Notes: a model not told the origin generated them from the sequence alone. A stretch of DNA of 51,604 nucleotides from DATCBF01 sp964401995 (GCA_964401995.1 CAYOAP010000016.1:1-51604), one strand, 5' to 3'. Numbered from the stretch's first letter, positions 1 to 8,555 are shown. Numbers and translations are program-made.

Positions 1-375
1 CCTCCACAGCCTTCGGGCCGGCGAGTCCGCCCCATCCCGACGCCACCCACGCGACGAGCGGCCACAGCAGACGCAAGAGCCGCGGATCCCCTCGCCAAAG
101 ATTGGCTGCAGGCTCGGGAGCAGAAGCTGGGACGCTCAACCCTGGGAGTAGCTGTCGAGATGCTCAACCTTGGGGTGCGGCAGCTGAGACGCTTCGACCG
201 CGGGTGGCGTCGGTGCGGGGGTGGACTCCGCCGCGCGGAGTCTGCTGAGGGCGAGGCCGCAACCCTGCAGCGCGCTTTCGTCCCAGCGCCCGAAGCAGAT
301 CGCAGCGCAAGGAGGGTACCCCCGCGGCGGCGTCAGGCCCCGCGGCCAGGGCGCCCCTGGCTATCGTCCCTCCCC
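1..375. other. Region without a recognised gene; possible structured RNA or degenerate sequence
   Basis: No reading frame here has a recognisable protein. Two features suggest structure. There is an imperfect direct repeat of about 28 nt (unit beginning GCTCAACCCTGGG at 134 and GCTCAACCTTGGG at 162). There is also a perfect 8-bp hairpin (GACTCCGC/GCGGAGTC, 224-242, loop CGC). I could not match it to SRP RNA, RNase P RNA, 6S RNA or tmRNA by eye. It may be the leader of the downstream membrane-protein gene or the remains of an upstream gene cut by the window edge. Confidence 0.3.
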
Positions 376-714
376 ATGAACCACCTCCGCAAGCCAACCC
401 CCGGCCGCCTGTTCGTCTGGGTCAAATGGCTCTCCTGGCTAGAGCTAGGAATCTTCTCGGCCCTGATCCTCTTCTGGCTGTTACCCGGATTCGAATCAGA
501 GACGATGTTGTTTGGCTGGGCACACGGTCTTGGTTTTGTCGCCCTCTGCATCGTGATCTGGATCGCCGCCGTCAGGCGTGAGGCGCCTTACACCCTGCTT
601 GCCGCAACCCTGACCCCGGTCGGGCCGGTTGGCAGTGTGATCGGGATCGAGTTGATCGAACGCAAGGGGTGGGGAATCGCCCACCCTCCAAATGCCGCAA
701 ATAATCCGCACTGA
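376..714 (+). CDS. DUF3817-family small integral membrane protein
   Basis: This is a 112-residue protein with three hydrophobic segments (about residues 12-32, 40-60 and 68-90). The pattern, with a WLELGIFSALILFW helix, a GWAHGLGF turn and an ending near IGIELIERKG, is what I know from DUF3817 inner-membrane proteins, which are about 90-110 residues long and have no established function. The frame stays open upstream to 160, but that extension is Arg/Ala-rich low-complexity sequence typical of high-GC noise, so I place the start at ATG 376. No good Shine-Dalgarno site precedes it. It converges with the aconitase gene. Confidence 0.7.
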   Translation: MNHLRKPTPGRLFVWVKWLSWLELGIFSALILFWLLPGFESETMLFGWAHGLGFVALCIVIWIAAVRREAPYTLLAATLTPVGPVGSVIGIELIERKGWGIAHPPNAANNPH

Positions 715-763
715 CCGCTACGTAAAACTTGACCCCGGTGGTTTCGCGGTGGTATAGGTAGAA

Positions 764-787
764 GGGACTGTTCCCTTGAGCAGTCCC
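764..787. terminator. Possible terminator hairpin after the DUF3817 gene
   Basis: Inverted repeat GGGACTG (764-770) and CAGTCCC (781-787) with a 10-nt loop, 50 bases after the stop at 714. There is no clear U-run, so this is only a candidate. Confidence 0.35.
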
Positions 788-836
788 GCTCAGGGGGATG
801 GCTGCGTCGGCATCCCTCCCTGGCTACCGACGCGCA

Positions 837-888
837 GGTGCAGTGAGGGTCGCGCGGACCCCCCTGCCTCCCGCGGCCCCGCTGCACC
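837..888. terminator. Possible terminator hairpin after acnA
   Basis: An outer pair GGTGCAG (837-843)/CTGCACC (882-888) encloses an inner hairpin GGGTC (847-851)/GACCC (857-861). It lies 12 bases beyond the acnA stop, between convergent genes, which is where a terminator is expected. The U-tract is poor. Confidence 0.4.
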
Positions 889-899
889 CCTTGCCGTTC

Positions 900-3713
900 T
901 TAGGAACTGCCTTTCAGGTTCCTGAGAACGGTCTGCAGAATGCCGCCGTTCTGGAAGTAGGCAACCTCGTTCGGCGTGTCGAGCCTGACCGTCGCCTCGA
1001 ACTCGACCGGATCGGCCCCATCGCGCGTCGCAGTCACGCTCACCGCCTTGGCTTCGCCGTTTTTCAGCTCCCCGACCGTGATCGTCTCCTCGCCGCTGAG
1101 GCCGAGCGAGGAAATCGTCTCGTCCTGCGGGAACTGCAGAGGCAGCACGCCCATCCCGATCAGGTTGGAGCGGTGGATGCGCTCGAAGCTCTCGGCGATG
1201 ACCGCGCGGACGCCAAGCAGCTTGGTTCCCTTCGCCGCCCAATCGCGGGAAGAACCGGACCCGTACTCCTTGCCGGCCAACACCACCAGTGGTACTCCTT
1301 CGTTTTCATATAAAACAGCGGCGTCGTAAATCGTCGTCTCTTCACCGTCAGGGAAATGACGGGTGAATCCGCCCGACTTCTCCACCAGCAAATTGCGCAG
1401 CCGGATGTTGGCGAAGGTGCCACGGATCATCACCTCGTGGTTTCCACGCCGCGAGCCGTAGGAGTTGAAGTCGCGGGGCTCCACACCCTGTTCAACCAGC
1501 CACCTTCCAGCCGGGCTTTCTTTCTTGATTGCTCCGGCAGGCGAAATGTGGTCAGTGGTGATCGAGTCGCCGAGCAGGGCCAACACCCTCGCGTCGGCGA
1601 TCGGCGCCACTCCCGGCGGCTCGGCCGGCATCCCCTCGAAGAAGGAGGGGCGGCGCACGTAGGTGGAGTCGGGCCAGGTGTAGCGGTCACCGTCCGGGAT
1701 CTCGACCGCGTTCCAGGCCTCATCGCCCTCGAAGACCCCGCCGTAGTTGCGGGTGAACATCTCCGACTGGATCGAGCGGCCGACCAGCTCCTTGATCTCC
1801 TCCGAGCTGGGCCAGATGTCGCGCAGGTAGACCGGCTCGCCGTCGGAGCCCTCGCCGAGCGGCTCCGTCAAAAGGTCGAGGTCCATCCTCCCGGCCAGCG
1901 CGTAGGCGACGACCAGCGGCGGGCTGGCGAGGTAGTTGGCCTTGACGTCCTGGTTGATCCGGCCCTCGAAGTTGCGGTTTCCCGAGAGCACAGCGCAGAC
2001 CGCCAGGTCCTTCTCCTCGATCGCGGCCGAGATCTCGGCCGGCAGCGGCCCTGAGTTGCCGATGCAGGTCGTGCAGCCGTAGCCGACCAGGTTGAACTGC
2101 AGCTGGTCGAGGTACGGGGTCAGGCCGGCCTTCTCCAGATAGTCGGTGACGACGGTTGAGCCCGGCGCCAGAGACGTCTTCACCCACGGCTTGCGGGCCA
2201 GGCCCCGTTCGATCGCGTTGCGGGCCAACAGGCCGGCGCCGATCATCACGCTCGGGTTGGAGGTGTTGGTGCAGCTGGTGATCGCGGCGATCACGACGCG
2301 GCCGTGGTCGAGCGTCACCGTGGCGCCGTCCTCCAGGGTGACCTCGATCTCGTCGCCGCTGCCGTGCTCGATCGTCGCCGCTGGCGCGCCGCTGATCGCC
2401 GGCCGCGGCTTGCCGCGCTCGTCGTCGTGATCCTCGGCCGGCGGGTCCGAGGCCGGGAAGGACTCTTCGATCGCCTCGTCGCGGCCGTTGCCCATCTGGC
2501 TCGCCGCCTCGGGGTCGAATTCCTCCATCGCCCCGAGGAAGGCCTCCTTGGCCTCGGAGAGCGGCACCCGGTCCTGCGGGCGCTTGGGGCCGGCGATGCT
2601 CGGCACGACCTCGCCCAGGTCCAGCTCCAGCGTGTCGGAGAAGACGGGCTCGGGCGAGTCGGGCTCATGAAACATGCCCTGCTCGCGGGCGTAGGCGTCG
2701 ACCAGCTCGATCGTCTCGGTCGGCCGGCCGGTCAGCTCCAGGTAGCGCAGGGTCTCGGCATCGACCGGGAAGATCGCGCAGGTCGAGCCGAACTCCGGCG
2801 ACATGTTGCCGATCGTCGCCCGGTCGGCGAGGCCCAGGGTCGAGAGCCCGGGCCCGTAGAACTCGACGAACTTGGAGACGACGCCGCGCTCGCGCAGCAT
2901 CTCGGTCACGGTCAGGACCAGGTCAGTGGCGGTCGCTCCCTCCGGCAACCTGCCGTCAAGCCGGAAGCCGACCACCTGCGGCAGCAACATCGAGATCGGC
3001 TGGCCCAGCATCGCCGCCTCGGCCTCGATCCCGCCGACGCCCCAGCCGAGCACGCCGAGGCCGTTGACCATCGTCGTGTGCGAATCGGTGCCGACCAGGG
3101 TGTCGGGATAGGCCCGCAGGGTCCCATCGGCCTCGCGGCTGTAGACGACCTGGGAGATGTACTCGAGGTTGACCTGGTGGCAGATCCCGGTCGCCGGCGG
3201 CACGACGCTGAAGTTGTCAAACGAGCGCTGTCCCCACTTGAGGAACGAGTAGCGCTCCTGGTTGCGCTCGAACTCGCGCTCGGCGTTGACGGCGAAGGCG
3301 CGGGCGTTGCCGAAGGCGTCGACCTGGACCGAGTGGTCGATCACGAGGTCGACGTCGACGAGCGGGTTGATCGCGGTCGGGTCGCCGCCGATCTCCTCCA
3401 TCGCGTCGCGCATCGCCGCCAGGTCGACGACGGCCGGGACCCCGGTGAAGTCCTGCATCAGGACCCGGGCGGGCTGGAAGGGGATCTCAATGCTGGGCGC
3501 GGCCTTCGCGTCCCAGCGGGCGATCGCCTCGATGTCGGCCGCGCTGACCGAGCGGCCGTCCTCGAGCCGCAGCACGTTCTCCAGCAGCACCTTGACCGAG
3601 TAAGGCAGCCTGGCGACGTCGAAGCGCTCCTGCAGGGCATCGAGGCGGAAGACCTCGTAGTTGCGCCCGCCCACCGCGAGGGTCGAACGGGCGCCGAAAG
3701 AGTCAGTGCTCAT
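900..3713 (-). CDS. acnA: Aconitate hydratase A
   Basis: Interconverts citrate and isocitrate in the TCA cycle using a [4Fe-4S] cluster; cytoplasmic. The 937-residue protein aligns by eye over its full length with AcnA/IRP-type aconitases, starting with STLAVGGRNYEVFRL. Cluster cysteines are visible in AITSCTNTSNP and in GCTTCIGNSGP. The swivel domain near the C-terminus has GSSRDWAAKGTKLLGV. At about residues 405-440 there is a hydrophilic insertion containing the motif EESFPASDPPA, longer than in E. coli AcnA (about 891 residues). The ATG at 3713 has a GGAAGG ribosome site 6-7 nt upstream. It follows an SDR gene on the same strand by 22 bp and may be cotranscribed with it. Confidence 0.96.
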   Translation of the reverse strand: MSTDSFGARSTLAVGGRNYEVFRLDALQERFDVARLPYSVKVLLENVLRLEDGRSVSAADIEAIARWDAKAAPSIEIPFQPARVLMQDFTGVPAVVDLAAMRDAMEEIGGDPTAINPLVDVDLVIDHSVQVDAFGNARAFAVNAEREFERNQERYSFLKWGQRSFDNFSVVPPATGICHQVNLEYISQVVYSREADGTLRAYPDTLVGTDSHTTMVNGLGVLGWGVGGIEAEAAMLGQPISMLLPQVVGFRLDGRLPEGATATDLVLTVTEMLRERGVVSKFVEFYGPGLSTLGLADRATIGNMSPEFGSTCAIFPVDAETLRYLELTGRPTETIELVDAYAREQGMFHEPDSPEPVFSDTLELDLGEVVPSIAGPKRPQDRVPLSEAKEAFLGAMEEFDPEAASQMGNGRDEAIEESFPASDPPAEDHDDERGKPRPAISGAPAATIEHGSGDEIEVTLEDGATVTLDHGRVVIAAITSCTNTSNPSVMIGAGLLARNAIERGLARKPWVKTSLAPGSTVVTDYLEKAGLTPYLDQLQFNLVGYGCTTCIGNSGPLPAEISAAIEEKDLAVCAVLSGNRNFEGRINQDVKANYLASPPLVVAYALAGRMDLDLLTEPLGEGSDGEPVYLRDIWPSSEEIKELVGRSIQSEMFTRNYGGVFEGDEAWNAVEIPDGDRYTWPDSTYVRRPSFFEGMPAEPPGVAPIADARVLALLGDSITTDHISPAGAIKKESPAGRWLVEQGVEPRDFNSYGSRRGNHEVMIRGTFANIRLRNLLVEKSGGFTRHFPDGEETTIYDAAVLYENEGVPLVVLAGKEYGSGSSRDWAAKGTKLLGVRAVIAESFERIHRSNLIGMGVLPLQFPQDETISSLGLSGEETITVGELKNGEAKAVSVTATRDGADPVEFEATVRLDTPNEVAYFQNGGILQTVLRNLKGSS

Positions 3714-3735
3714 CAGGATCCTTCCAAGTCGTTGT

Positions 3736-4539
3736 CTACCTCTTGTCCAGCGAGTGGCCGTCGGCGATCGCGCCGGCGGCCTTCTGCCCGGCGGAGCCGC
3801 TCTGAGCCCGCACGGACATGCTCGGGCTGGCCAAGCCGAAGTGCGCCAGCGCCCGCTGCTGCAGCGGGGCCACGGCCAGCTCGACCTTGTCGTGCTCGAT
3901 CGCCTTGATCACGGCTGCGCTCACCTGCTCGGGAGTGGCGGTGCCCAATCCAGGAGGCGGCTTTGCGCCGGCGTCGGCGAACATCCCCGCCTCGCGGATG
4001 AAACCGGGTGAGACGAGGGAGACGCCCACCCCTTTGGGCCCGAGATCGGCCCGCAGGCCGAGGGCGAAGCCGCGGAGGCCGAACTTGGTCGCGTTGTAGA
4101 TCGAGCTGAGCGGGCTGGCGGCCTTGCCGGCAAGCGAGGCGACGAAGACGAGCTGGCCGCCGTCGCCGTCGACCATCGCCGGGAAGAGCGCCCGCGCCAG
4201 CAGCATCGGCACCTCAAGGTTGACGCGCAGGGCGCGGCTGACCTGCTCCGGGGTGAAGTCGGTGAGCCAGCCGGCGCCCGGCAGGCCGGCGTTGGCGACG
4301 AGGATGTCAACCGCCCCGGCTTCCACGGCGAGCTTCTCGGCTGCGCCCGGCTCGGCCAGATCGGCCGGCAACACCCGGTGCCCGTCGCCCGGCAGCTCGG
4401 CGGCGAGCGCCTCCAGCGCCTCGGCCTTGCGGGCGCTGAGGATGACCTTCGCCCCCTTCCCGGCTAACGCCTGGGCGATCGCCCGCCCGAGGCCGCCTGT
4501 GGCGCCTGTGAGCAGTGCTGTGCGGCCGGCAAGTTCCAT
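3736..4539 (-). CDS. Short-chain dehydrogenase/reductase (SDR), classical type
   Basis: NAD(P)-dependent oxidoreductase of unknown substrate, 267 residues from ATG 4539. It shows the dinucleotide-binding TGATGGLG near the N-terminus, the VANAG motif, a serine in FVASLAGKAA, and the catalytic YNATK. The frame is open further upstream to 4665, but the added residues are not SDR-like and run into the divergent regulatory region, so MELAGRTALLTGATGG is the natural start. It sits 22 bp upstream of acnA on the same strand. An operon is possible, but nothing in the sequence says what it reduces. Confidence 0.88.
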   Translation of the reverse strand: MELAGRTALLTGATGGLGRAIAQALAGKGAKVILSARKAEALEALAAELPGDGHRVLPADLAEPGAAEKLAVEAGAVDILVANAGLPGAGWLTDFTPEQVSRALRVNLEVPMLLARALFPAMVDGDGGQLVFVASLAGKAASPLSSIYNATKFGLRGFALGLRADLGPKGVGVSLVSPGFIREAGMFADAGAKPPPGLGTATPEQVSAAVIKAIEHDKVELAVAPLQQRALAHFGLASPSMSVRAQSGSAGQKAAGAIADGHSLDKR

Positions 4540-4667
4540 CCCAAAGCCCAAGCTAGCAGCCAGGCTGCCGACACAGGAATTCGGGTTCCAAGTCCGAAAG
4601 GCAAGTAAATGTTTGTTTTGTGTGAGCAGCCGGCCGGTAGATCGTCTACACTGCCGCCGTTCCATAC

Positions 4668-4803
4668 AACCGAAACGCCGAATTCCGTCCGCTCAGGTGC
4701 GCGACGGGAACGGGGGAACCACGTTTTCGGGGCTAACTCGCCTAGTTCAGGCGGGGGCGCAGGCTCCTTTCGCGCCAGCCCGACAGCTAACCCCGTAGGC
4801 CGA
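4668..4803 (+). promoter_or_regulatory. Cyclic di-AMP riboswitch (ydaO/yuaA type)
   Basis: The leader of the NlpC/P60 gene carries the conserved blocks I know from ydaO/yuaA c-di-AMP riboswitches. These are a CCGAATTCCGTCC-like block at 4678, the GACGGGAACGGGGGAACCAC block at 4703, and the 3' signature GACAGCTAACCCCGTAGGC at 4782-4800. A possible -10 (TACACT, 4647-4652) lies just upstream, but I see no convincing -35. In Actinomycetota this class commonly precedes cell-wall hydrolase genes and lowers expression when c-di-AMP is high (established knowledge). The ribosome site AAAGGAG (4805-4811) follows at once, so regulation could act on termination or on ribosome access. Confidence 0.88.
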
Positions 4804-4817
4804 CAAAGGAGATCGGT

Positions 4818-5381
4818 TTGCTTTCGAACAGGCATAAGCTCAAAGCGGGGTTAGCGGCCACAGCGTCGCTCGCCGTCCTCGCCTTCGCGGTCCCCGCCAC
4901 CGCATCGGCAGCCGCCGGCTGTGGCGGAGGTGGCCTCACCCCGGCCACAACAGACATCTGCACCCCGACGGCTAACGCCCGTCTCTTGCCGAACGGGATG
5001 GTCATTCCTCCCGCCAGCGCGCCACCCCAGGTCAAAGCGGTGATCGCGGCAGCCAACAAGATCCGCACCAAGCCCTATATCTGGGGCGGAGGCCATGCCC
5101 AGTGGTGGGACCGCGGCTATGACTGCTCCGGCTCCGTCAGCTACGCCCTCCATGGCGGCGGCTTCCTTGAAAGCCCGCTTCCCTCAGGCCCGATGGAGAA
5201 GTGGGGACTCGCCGGCGAAGGCCGCTGGATCACCATCTACGCCAACGCTGGCCACGCCTACGCCGTAATCGCCGGCATCCGCTGGGACACCTCCGGCGAC
5301 GCCAGCGGCACCGGCCCGCGCTGGCATACCGAACTGCGCGACAACGTTGGCTACATCGCCCGCCACCCGGCCGGCTACTAG
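4818..5381 (+). CDS. Secreted NlpC/P60-like cell-wall hydrolase
   Basis: Predicted secreted cysteine peptidase acting on peptidoglycan stem peptides; 187 residues. A Sec signal peptide covers about residues 1-32 (KAGLAATASLAVLAFAVPATASA). The catalytic domain has PYIWGGGH, the nucleophile Cys103 in YDCSGSVSYAL, and His146 in AGHAYAVIAG followed by IRWDTSG, the arrangement of NlpC/P60-like enzymes. The start is TTG 4818, chosen because AAAGGAG lies 6 nt upstream and the signal peptide begins there. A c-di-AMP riboswitch precedes it, tying its expression to cell-wall and turgor signalling. A strong terminator follows at 5410. Confidence 0.87.
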   Translation: MLSNRHKLKAGLAATASLAVLAFAVPATASAAAGCGGGGLTPATTDICTPTANARLLPNGMVIPPASAPPQVKAVIAAANKIRTKPYIWGGGHAQWWDRGYDCSGSVSYALHGGGFLESPLPSGPMEKWGLAGEGRWITIYANAGHAYAVIAGIRWDTSGDASGTGPRWHTELRDNVGYIARHPAGY

Positions 5382-5409
5382 CCACGTAGGTTCCACCCGT
5401 TTCGATGTG

Positions 5410-5438
5410 CCACCCCGGCCAACTGGCCGGGGTGGGTT
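5410..5438 (+). terminator. Rho-independent-type terminator
   Basis: Perfect 11-bp stem CCACCCCGGCC (5410-5420)/GGCCGGGGTGG (5425-5435), loop AACT, followed by GTTTG. It lies 28 bases after the hydrolase stop and insulates it from the ABC transporter operon. Confidence 0.8.
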
Positions 5439-5504
5439 TGTCCTTGCTTTCCTGGGCAGCTCGGATAACGTCGTGGGGTAGCCACTCCACCACCCGACAT
5501 CCGC

Positions 5505-6512
5505 TTGGCCGGGCTCACCAAGCGTTACGGCGAGGTGGTTGCGGTTGCCGGAATTGACCTGGAGATCGAGCCCGGCGAGTTCTTCACCTTCCTCGGACCC
5601 TCCGGATCGGGCAAGACTACGACCCTGCGGATGATCGCCGGCTTCGAGGATCCGAGCGAGGGCACGATCGAACTTGCCGGTGAGGACGTCAACGGCATCC
5701 CGCCCTTCGACCGCGCCGTCAACACCGTCTTCCAGGACTACGCGCTGTTCCCGCACATGACCGTCGGCGACAACGTCGCCTACGGCCTGCGCGTCGCCCG
5801 CGTGCCCAAGGCCGAGCGGGCGCGGCGACGCGACGAGGCGCTGGAGATGGTGCGCCTGCCCGGCTACGCCGATCGCAAGCCCGGCGAGCTCTCCGGCGGC
5901 CAGCGCCAGCGCGTCGCTCTCGCCCGGGCGATCGTCAACCGGCCCAAAGTGCTGCTGCTCGACGAGCCCCTCGGGGCCCTCGACCTGAAGCTGCGCGAGC
6001 AGATGCAGACGGAGCTGAAGTCGATCCAGGGCGAGGTCGGCATCACCTTCGTCTACGTCACCCACGACCAGGACGAGGCGCTGACGATGAGCGACAGGAT
6101 CGCCGTCTTCAGCGACGGCCTGATCCAGCAGGTGAGCCCGCCGGTCGAGCTCTACGAGCGCCCGGCAAACGAGTTTGTCGCCGGCTTCGTCGGCGTCTCC
6201 AACCTGCTCGAGCGCGACGGGGAGCGCTTCACGATCCGGCCGGAGAAGATCCAGCTGGTCGATGCCGCGGCGGCGCCAAACGGGCTGCACACCGAGCGCG
6301 GCCGGATCACCGATGTCGCCTACGTCGGGATGGTGACCCGCTACACGGTCGCCCTCGACGCCGGCGGAGAGCTTCAGGTCGTGCGGCAGAACCAGGACAG
6401 CACCTCGATCGACGCTGCTTCTGAGCGGGGCAAGGAAACGCTGGTGGGCTGGCGACCCGAGCACACATTCGCCATCCAGGGGAACAAAACAACCGAGGAG
6501 GGATCACCGTGA
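5505..6512 (+). CDS. potA: Polyamine-type ABC transporter ATP-binding protein
   Basis: ATPase subunit of an importer, probably for spermidine/putrescine or a related cation; acts at the inner face of the membrane. It has Walker A GPSGSGKT, the Q-loop, signature LSGGQRQRVALARA, Walker B VLLLDEPLGALD, the H-loop in VTHDQDEA and a C-terminal TOBE-like region containing FTIRPEKIQ. Length 335, near the usual 340-380. The first usable start is TTG 5505, but the family-like residues DIRL are encoded just upstream, where there is no ATG, GTG or TTG before an in-frame stop at 5466-5468, so the true start is uncertain. It overlaps the next gene by 4 nt. Confidence 0.9.
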   Translation: MAGLTKRYGEVVAVAGIDLEIEPGEFFTFLGPSGSGKTTTLRMIAGFEDPSEGTIELAGEDVNGIPPFDRAVNTVFQDYALFPHMTVGDNVAYGLRVARVPKAERARRRDEALEMVRLPGYADRKPGELSGGQRQRVALARAIVNRPKVLLLDEPLGALDLKLREQMQTELKSIQGEVGITFVYVTHDQDEALTMSDRIAVFSDGLIQQVSPPVELYERPANEFVAGFVGVSNLLERDGERFTIRPEKIQLVDAAAAPNGLHTERGRITDVAYVGMVTRYTVALDAGGELQVVRQNQDSTSIDAASERGKETLVGWRPEHTFAIQGNKTTEEGSP

Positions 6513-7702
6513 GTAGAGAGCATGCTCATCCAGCTCGAACCGCGTGGCTCGTCGTCGCAGGACTGGTGGCATTCATGCTCCTGCTCGCCGGCTGTGGATC
6601 GAGTGACAGCGGCAGCAGCACCAGCAGCAATGAATTGCAGAAGCTGGGCAAAGGAGAGGGCCAGGTCAACCTGATCTCCTGGGCCGGCTACGTCGAACCG
6701 GAATGGACGAAGCCGTTCGAAAAGGAATCGGGCTGCAAGGTCAACGACAAGGTCGCCGGCACCTCCGACGAAATGGTCCAGCTGATGCGGACCGGCCAGT
6801 ACGACGGGGTCTCGGCCTCCGGCAACGCGACAGCCCGCCTGGTCGACGGCGGCGACGTCTCGCCGGTCAACGTCAGCCTCGTGCCCAACTACAAGACGAT
6901 TTTCAGCGACCTCAAGAACCAGCCCTACAACACGTTCGAAGGCGTCCACTACGGCATCCCCCACGGCCGCGGGGCGAACCTGCTGATGTGGAACCCGGAA
7001 AACGTCAAGCCCGCCCCGGACTCCTGGGACGTGATCCTCGATCCAAAGAAGGCGGCCAAGTACTCGGGCAAGATCAGCGCCTACGACGACCCGATCTACA
7101 TCGCCGACGCCGCCGTCTACCTCAAGTACCACCAGCCCGACCTGAAGATCGAAAGCCCCTACGAGCTGAACGAAGAACAGTTCGAAGCGGCGGTCACGCT
7201 GCTCGAAGAACAGCGTCCCTACGTCGGCGAATACTGGTCTGACGCGGCCAAGCAGATCTCGGCCTTCGCCGGGGGCGACTCCGAGGTCGGCACCACCTGG
7301 CAGTACCAGTACTTCGCGCTGAAGGGCGAAGGCAAGCCGGTCGCAGCCAGCCCGGCCAGCCAGGGCTTCCTGCCCAAGGAGGGCGCGACGGGATGGTCGG
7401 ACACTTGGATGATCAGCTCCAAGGCCCAGCATCCCAACTGCATGTACATGTGGATGAACTACATCGTCTCGCCGAAAGCGAACGCCGAAGTGGCTGAATA
7501 CTTCGGCGAGGCGCCGGCCCAGAGCCTGGCCTGCGCGCAGACCGTGGACAAGGAATTCTGCAGCAAATACCACGCTGAAGAACCGGAGTTCTGGAAGCGC
7601 GTCTACTACTGGGAGACCCCGCTCGCCGACTGCGGCAACGGATCCTCCGACTGCAAGGACTACAACGACTGGGTCAAAGCCTGGACGTCGATTAAAGGTT
7701 GA
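6509..7702 (+). CDS. potD: Polyamine-type ABC transporter substrate-binding lipoprotein
   Basis: Extracytoplasmic binding protein of the importer, 397 residues. It has an N-terminal signal with lipobox LLAGC (Cys about residue 28) and a Ser/Gly linker. A PotD/YdcS-type fold follows, with NLISWAGYVEP, GIPHGRGANLLMWN and a closing KDYNDWVKAWTSIKG. It starts at GTG 6509 within a 4-nt GTGA overlap with potA, so translation is coupled. The ligand cannot be read from the sequence; polyamines are the default for this subfamily, and other small organic cations are possible. Confidence 0.88.
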   Translation: MSREHAHPARTAWLVVAGLVAFMLLLAGCGSSDSGSSTSSNELQKLGKGEGQVNLISWAGYVEPEWTKPFEKESGCKVNDKVAGTSDEMVQLMRTGQYDGVSASGNATARLVDGGDVSPVNVSLVPNYKTIFSDLKNQPYNTFEGVHYGIPHGRGANLLMWNPENVKPAPDSWDVILDPKKAAKYSGKISAYDDPIYIADAAVYLKYHQPDLKIESPYELNEEQFEAAVTLLEEQRPYVGEYWSDAAKQISAFAGGDSEVGTTWQYQYFALKGEGKPVAASPASQGFLPKEGATGWSDTWMISSKAQHPNCMYMWMNYIVSPKANAEVAEYFGEAPAQSLACAQTVDKEFCSKYHAEEPEFWKRVYYWETPLADCGNGSSDCKDYNDWVKAWTSIKG

Positions 7703-8553
7703 GTCGCAGGCTGGCCAGCTTCTTCCACGGGCGCCCCCGCCTACAGGTGGGGGCGCTGCTGGCTGGCCCGATGGGCTGGCTGGCGATCGGCTACCTCGGC
7801 TCGCTGGCGGTGCTGCTGATCGCCGCCTTCTGGAGCGTCGACCCGCTCAGCGGCGAGATCGTCCACAACCTAGGGCTCGAAAACTTCGAAACCCTCGTCA
7901 ACGAACCCGTCTACCGCCACATCATCCAGCGCACGGTCGTGGTCGCGGCGCTGGTCACCGTCACCGACGCCGTGCTCGCCTTCCCGATCGCCTTCTACAT
8001 GGCCAAGGTCGCGACACGCAGAGGCAAGGCGATCCTCGTCGTCGCCGTGCTGCTGCCGCTCTGGTCGAGCTACCTGGTCAAGGTCTACGCCTGGCGGACG
8101 ATGCTCTCGGCCGGCGGCGTCATCAACTGGGCGCTGGCCCCGCTTGGCCTGCACGGCCCGGGCTTCGGGGTGACAGCGGTCTGGCTGGTGATGAGCTACC
8201 TCTGGCTGCCCTACATGGTGCTGCCGATCTACGCCGGGCTGGAGCGCATCCCAAACTCGCTGATCAGCGCCTCCGAGGACCTCGGCGCCTCGCCCTTCAC
8301 CACCTTCCGCCGGGTGATCCTGCCGCTCTCGTTCCCGGCCGTGGTCGCCGGCTCGATCTTCACCTTCGCCCTCACGCTCGGCGACTACATCACTCCCAAA
8401 TTGGTCTCCAACGACCAGTTCATCGGCAACGTGATCTCCACCAACATCTCCAGCGACCTGCCTTTCGCCTCGGCCCTGGCGCTGGTCCCGATCGTCGTCA
8501 TGGTCGCCTACCTACTGGTCGCCCGCAAGCTGGGCGCCTTCGAGCACGTCTAG
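7699..8553 (+). CDS. potB: Polyamine-type ABC transporter permease (first)
   Basis: Membrane component of the importer, 284 residues with six predicted transmembrane helices. The cytoplasmic EAA-type coupling loop reads SEDLGASPFTTFRRVILPLSFP in the fifth cytoplasmic segment, ending in the LPLSFP characteristic of type I importers. The start is TTG 7699, overlapping the potD stop by 4 nt (TTGA), which indicates coupled translation. The order ATPase, binding protein, PotB-like, PotC-like is a complete importer. Confidence 0.88.
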   Translation: MSRRLASFFHGRPRLQVGALLAGPMGWLAIGYLGSLAVLLIAAFWSVDPLSGEIVHNLGLENFETLVNEPVYRHIIQRTVVVAALVTVTDAVLAFPIAFYMAKVATRRGKAILVVAVLLPLWSSYLVKVYAWRTMLSAGGVINWALAPLGLHGPGFGVTAVWLVMSYLWLPYMVLPIYAGLERIPNSLISASEDLGASPFTTFRRVILPLSFPAVVAGSIFTFALTLGDYITPKLVSNDQFIGNVISTNISSDLPFASALALVPIVVMVAYLLVARKLGAFEHV

Positions 8554-8555
8554 CG

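Noticed and set aside
721..745. Sequence ACTTGACCCCGGTGG considered as another copy of the DUF559-associated palindrome
   Set aside because: Only a few bases match the half-site and there is no paired arm.
2304..3908. 534-codon plus-strand frame antisense to acnA
   Set aside because: It lies wholly over the well-supported aconitase gene and its N-terminal SDR neighbour; its sequence is Arg/Leu/Gly-rich with no domain, typical of GC-driven antisense frames.
5184..6464. 426-codon minus-strand frame over the hydrolase and potA
   Set aside because: Antisense to two clear genes and crosses the terminator at 5410-5438.
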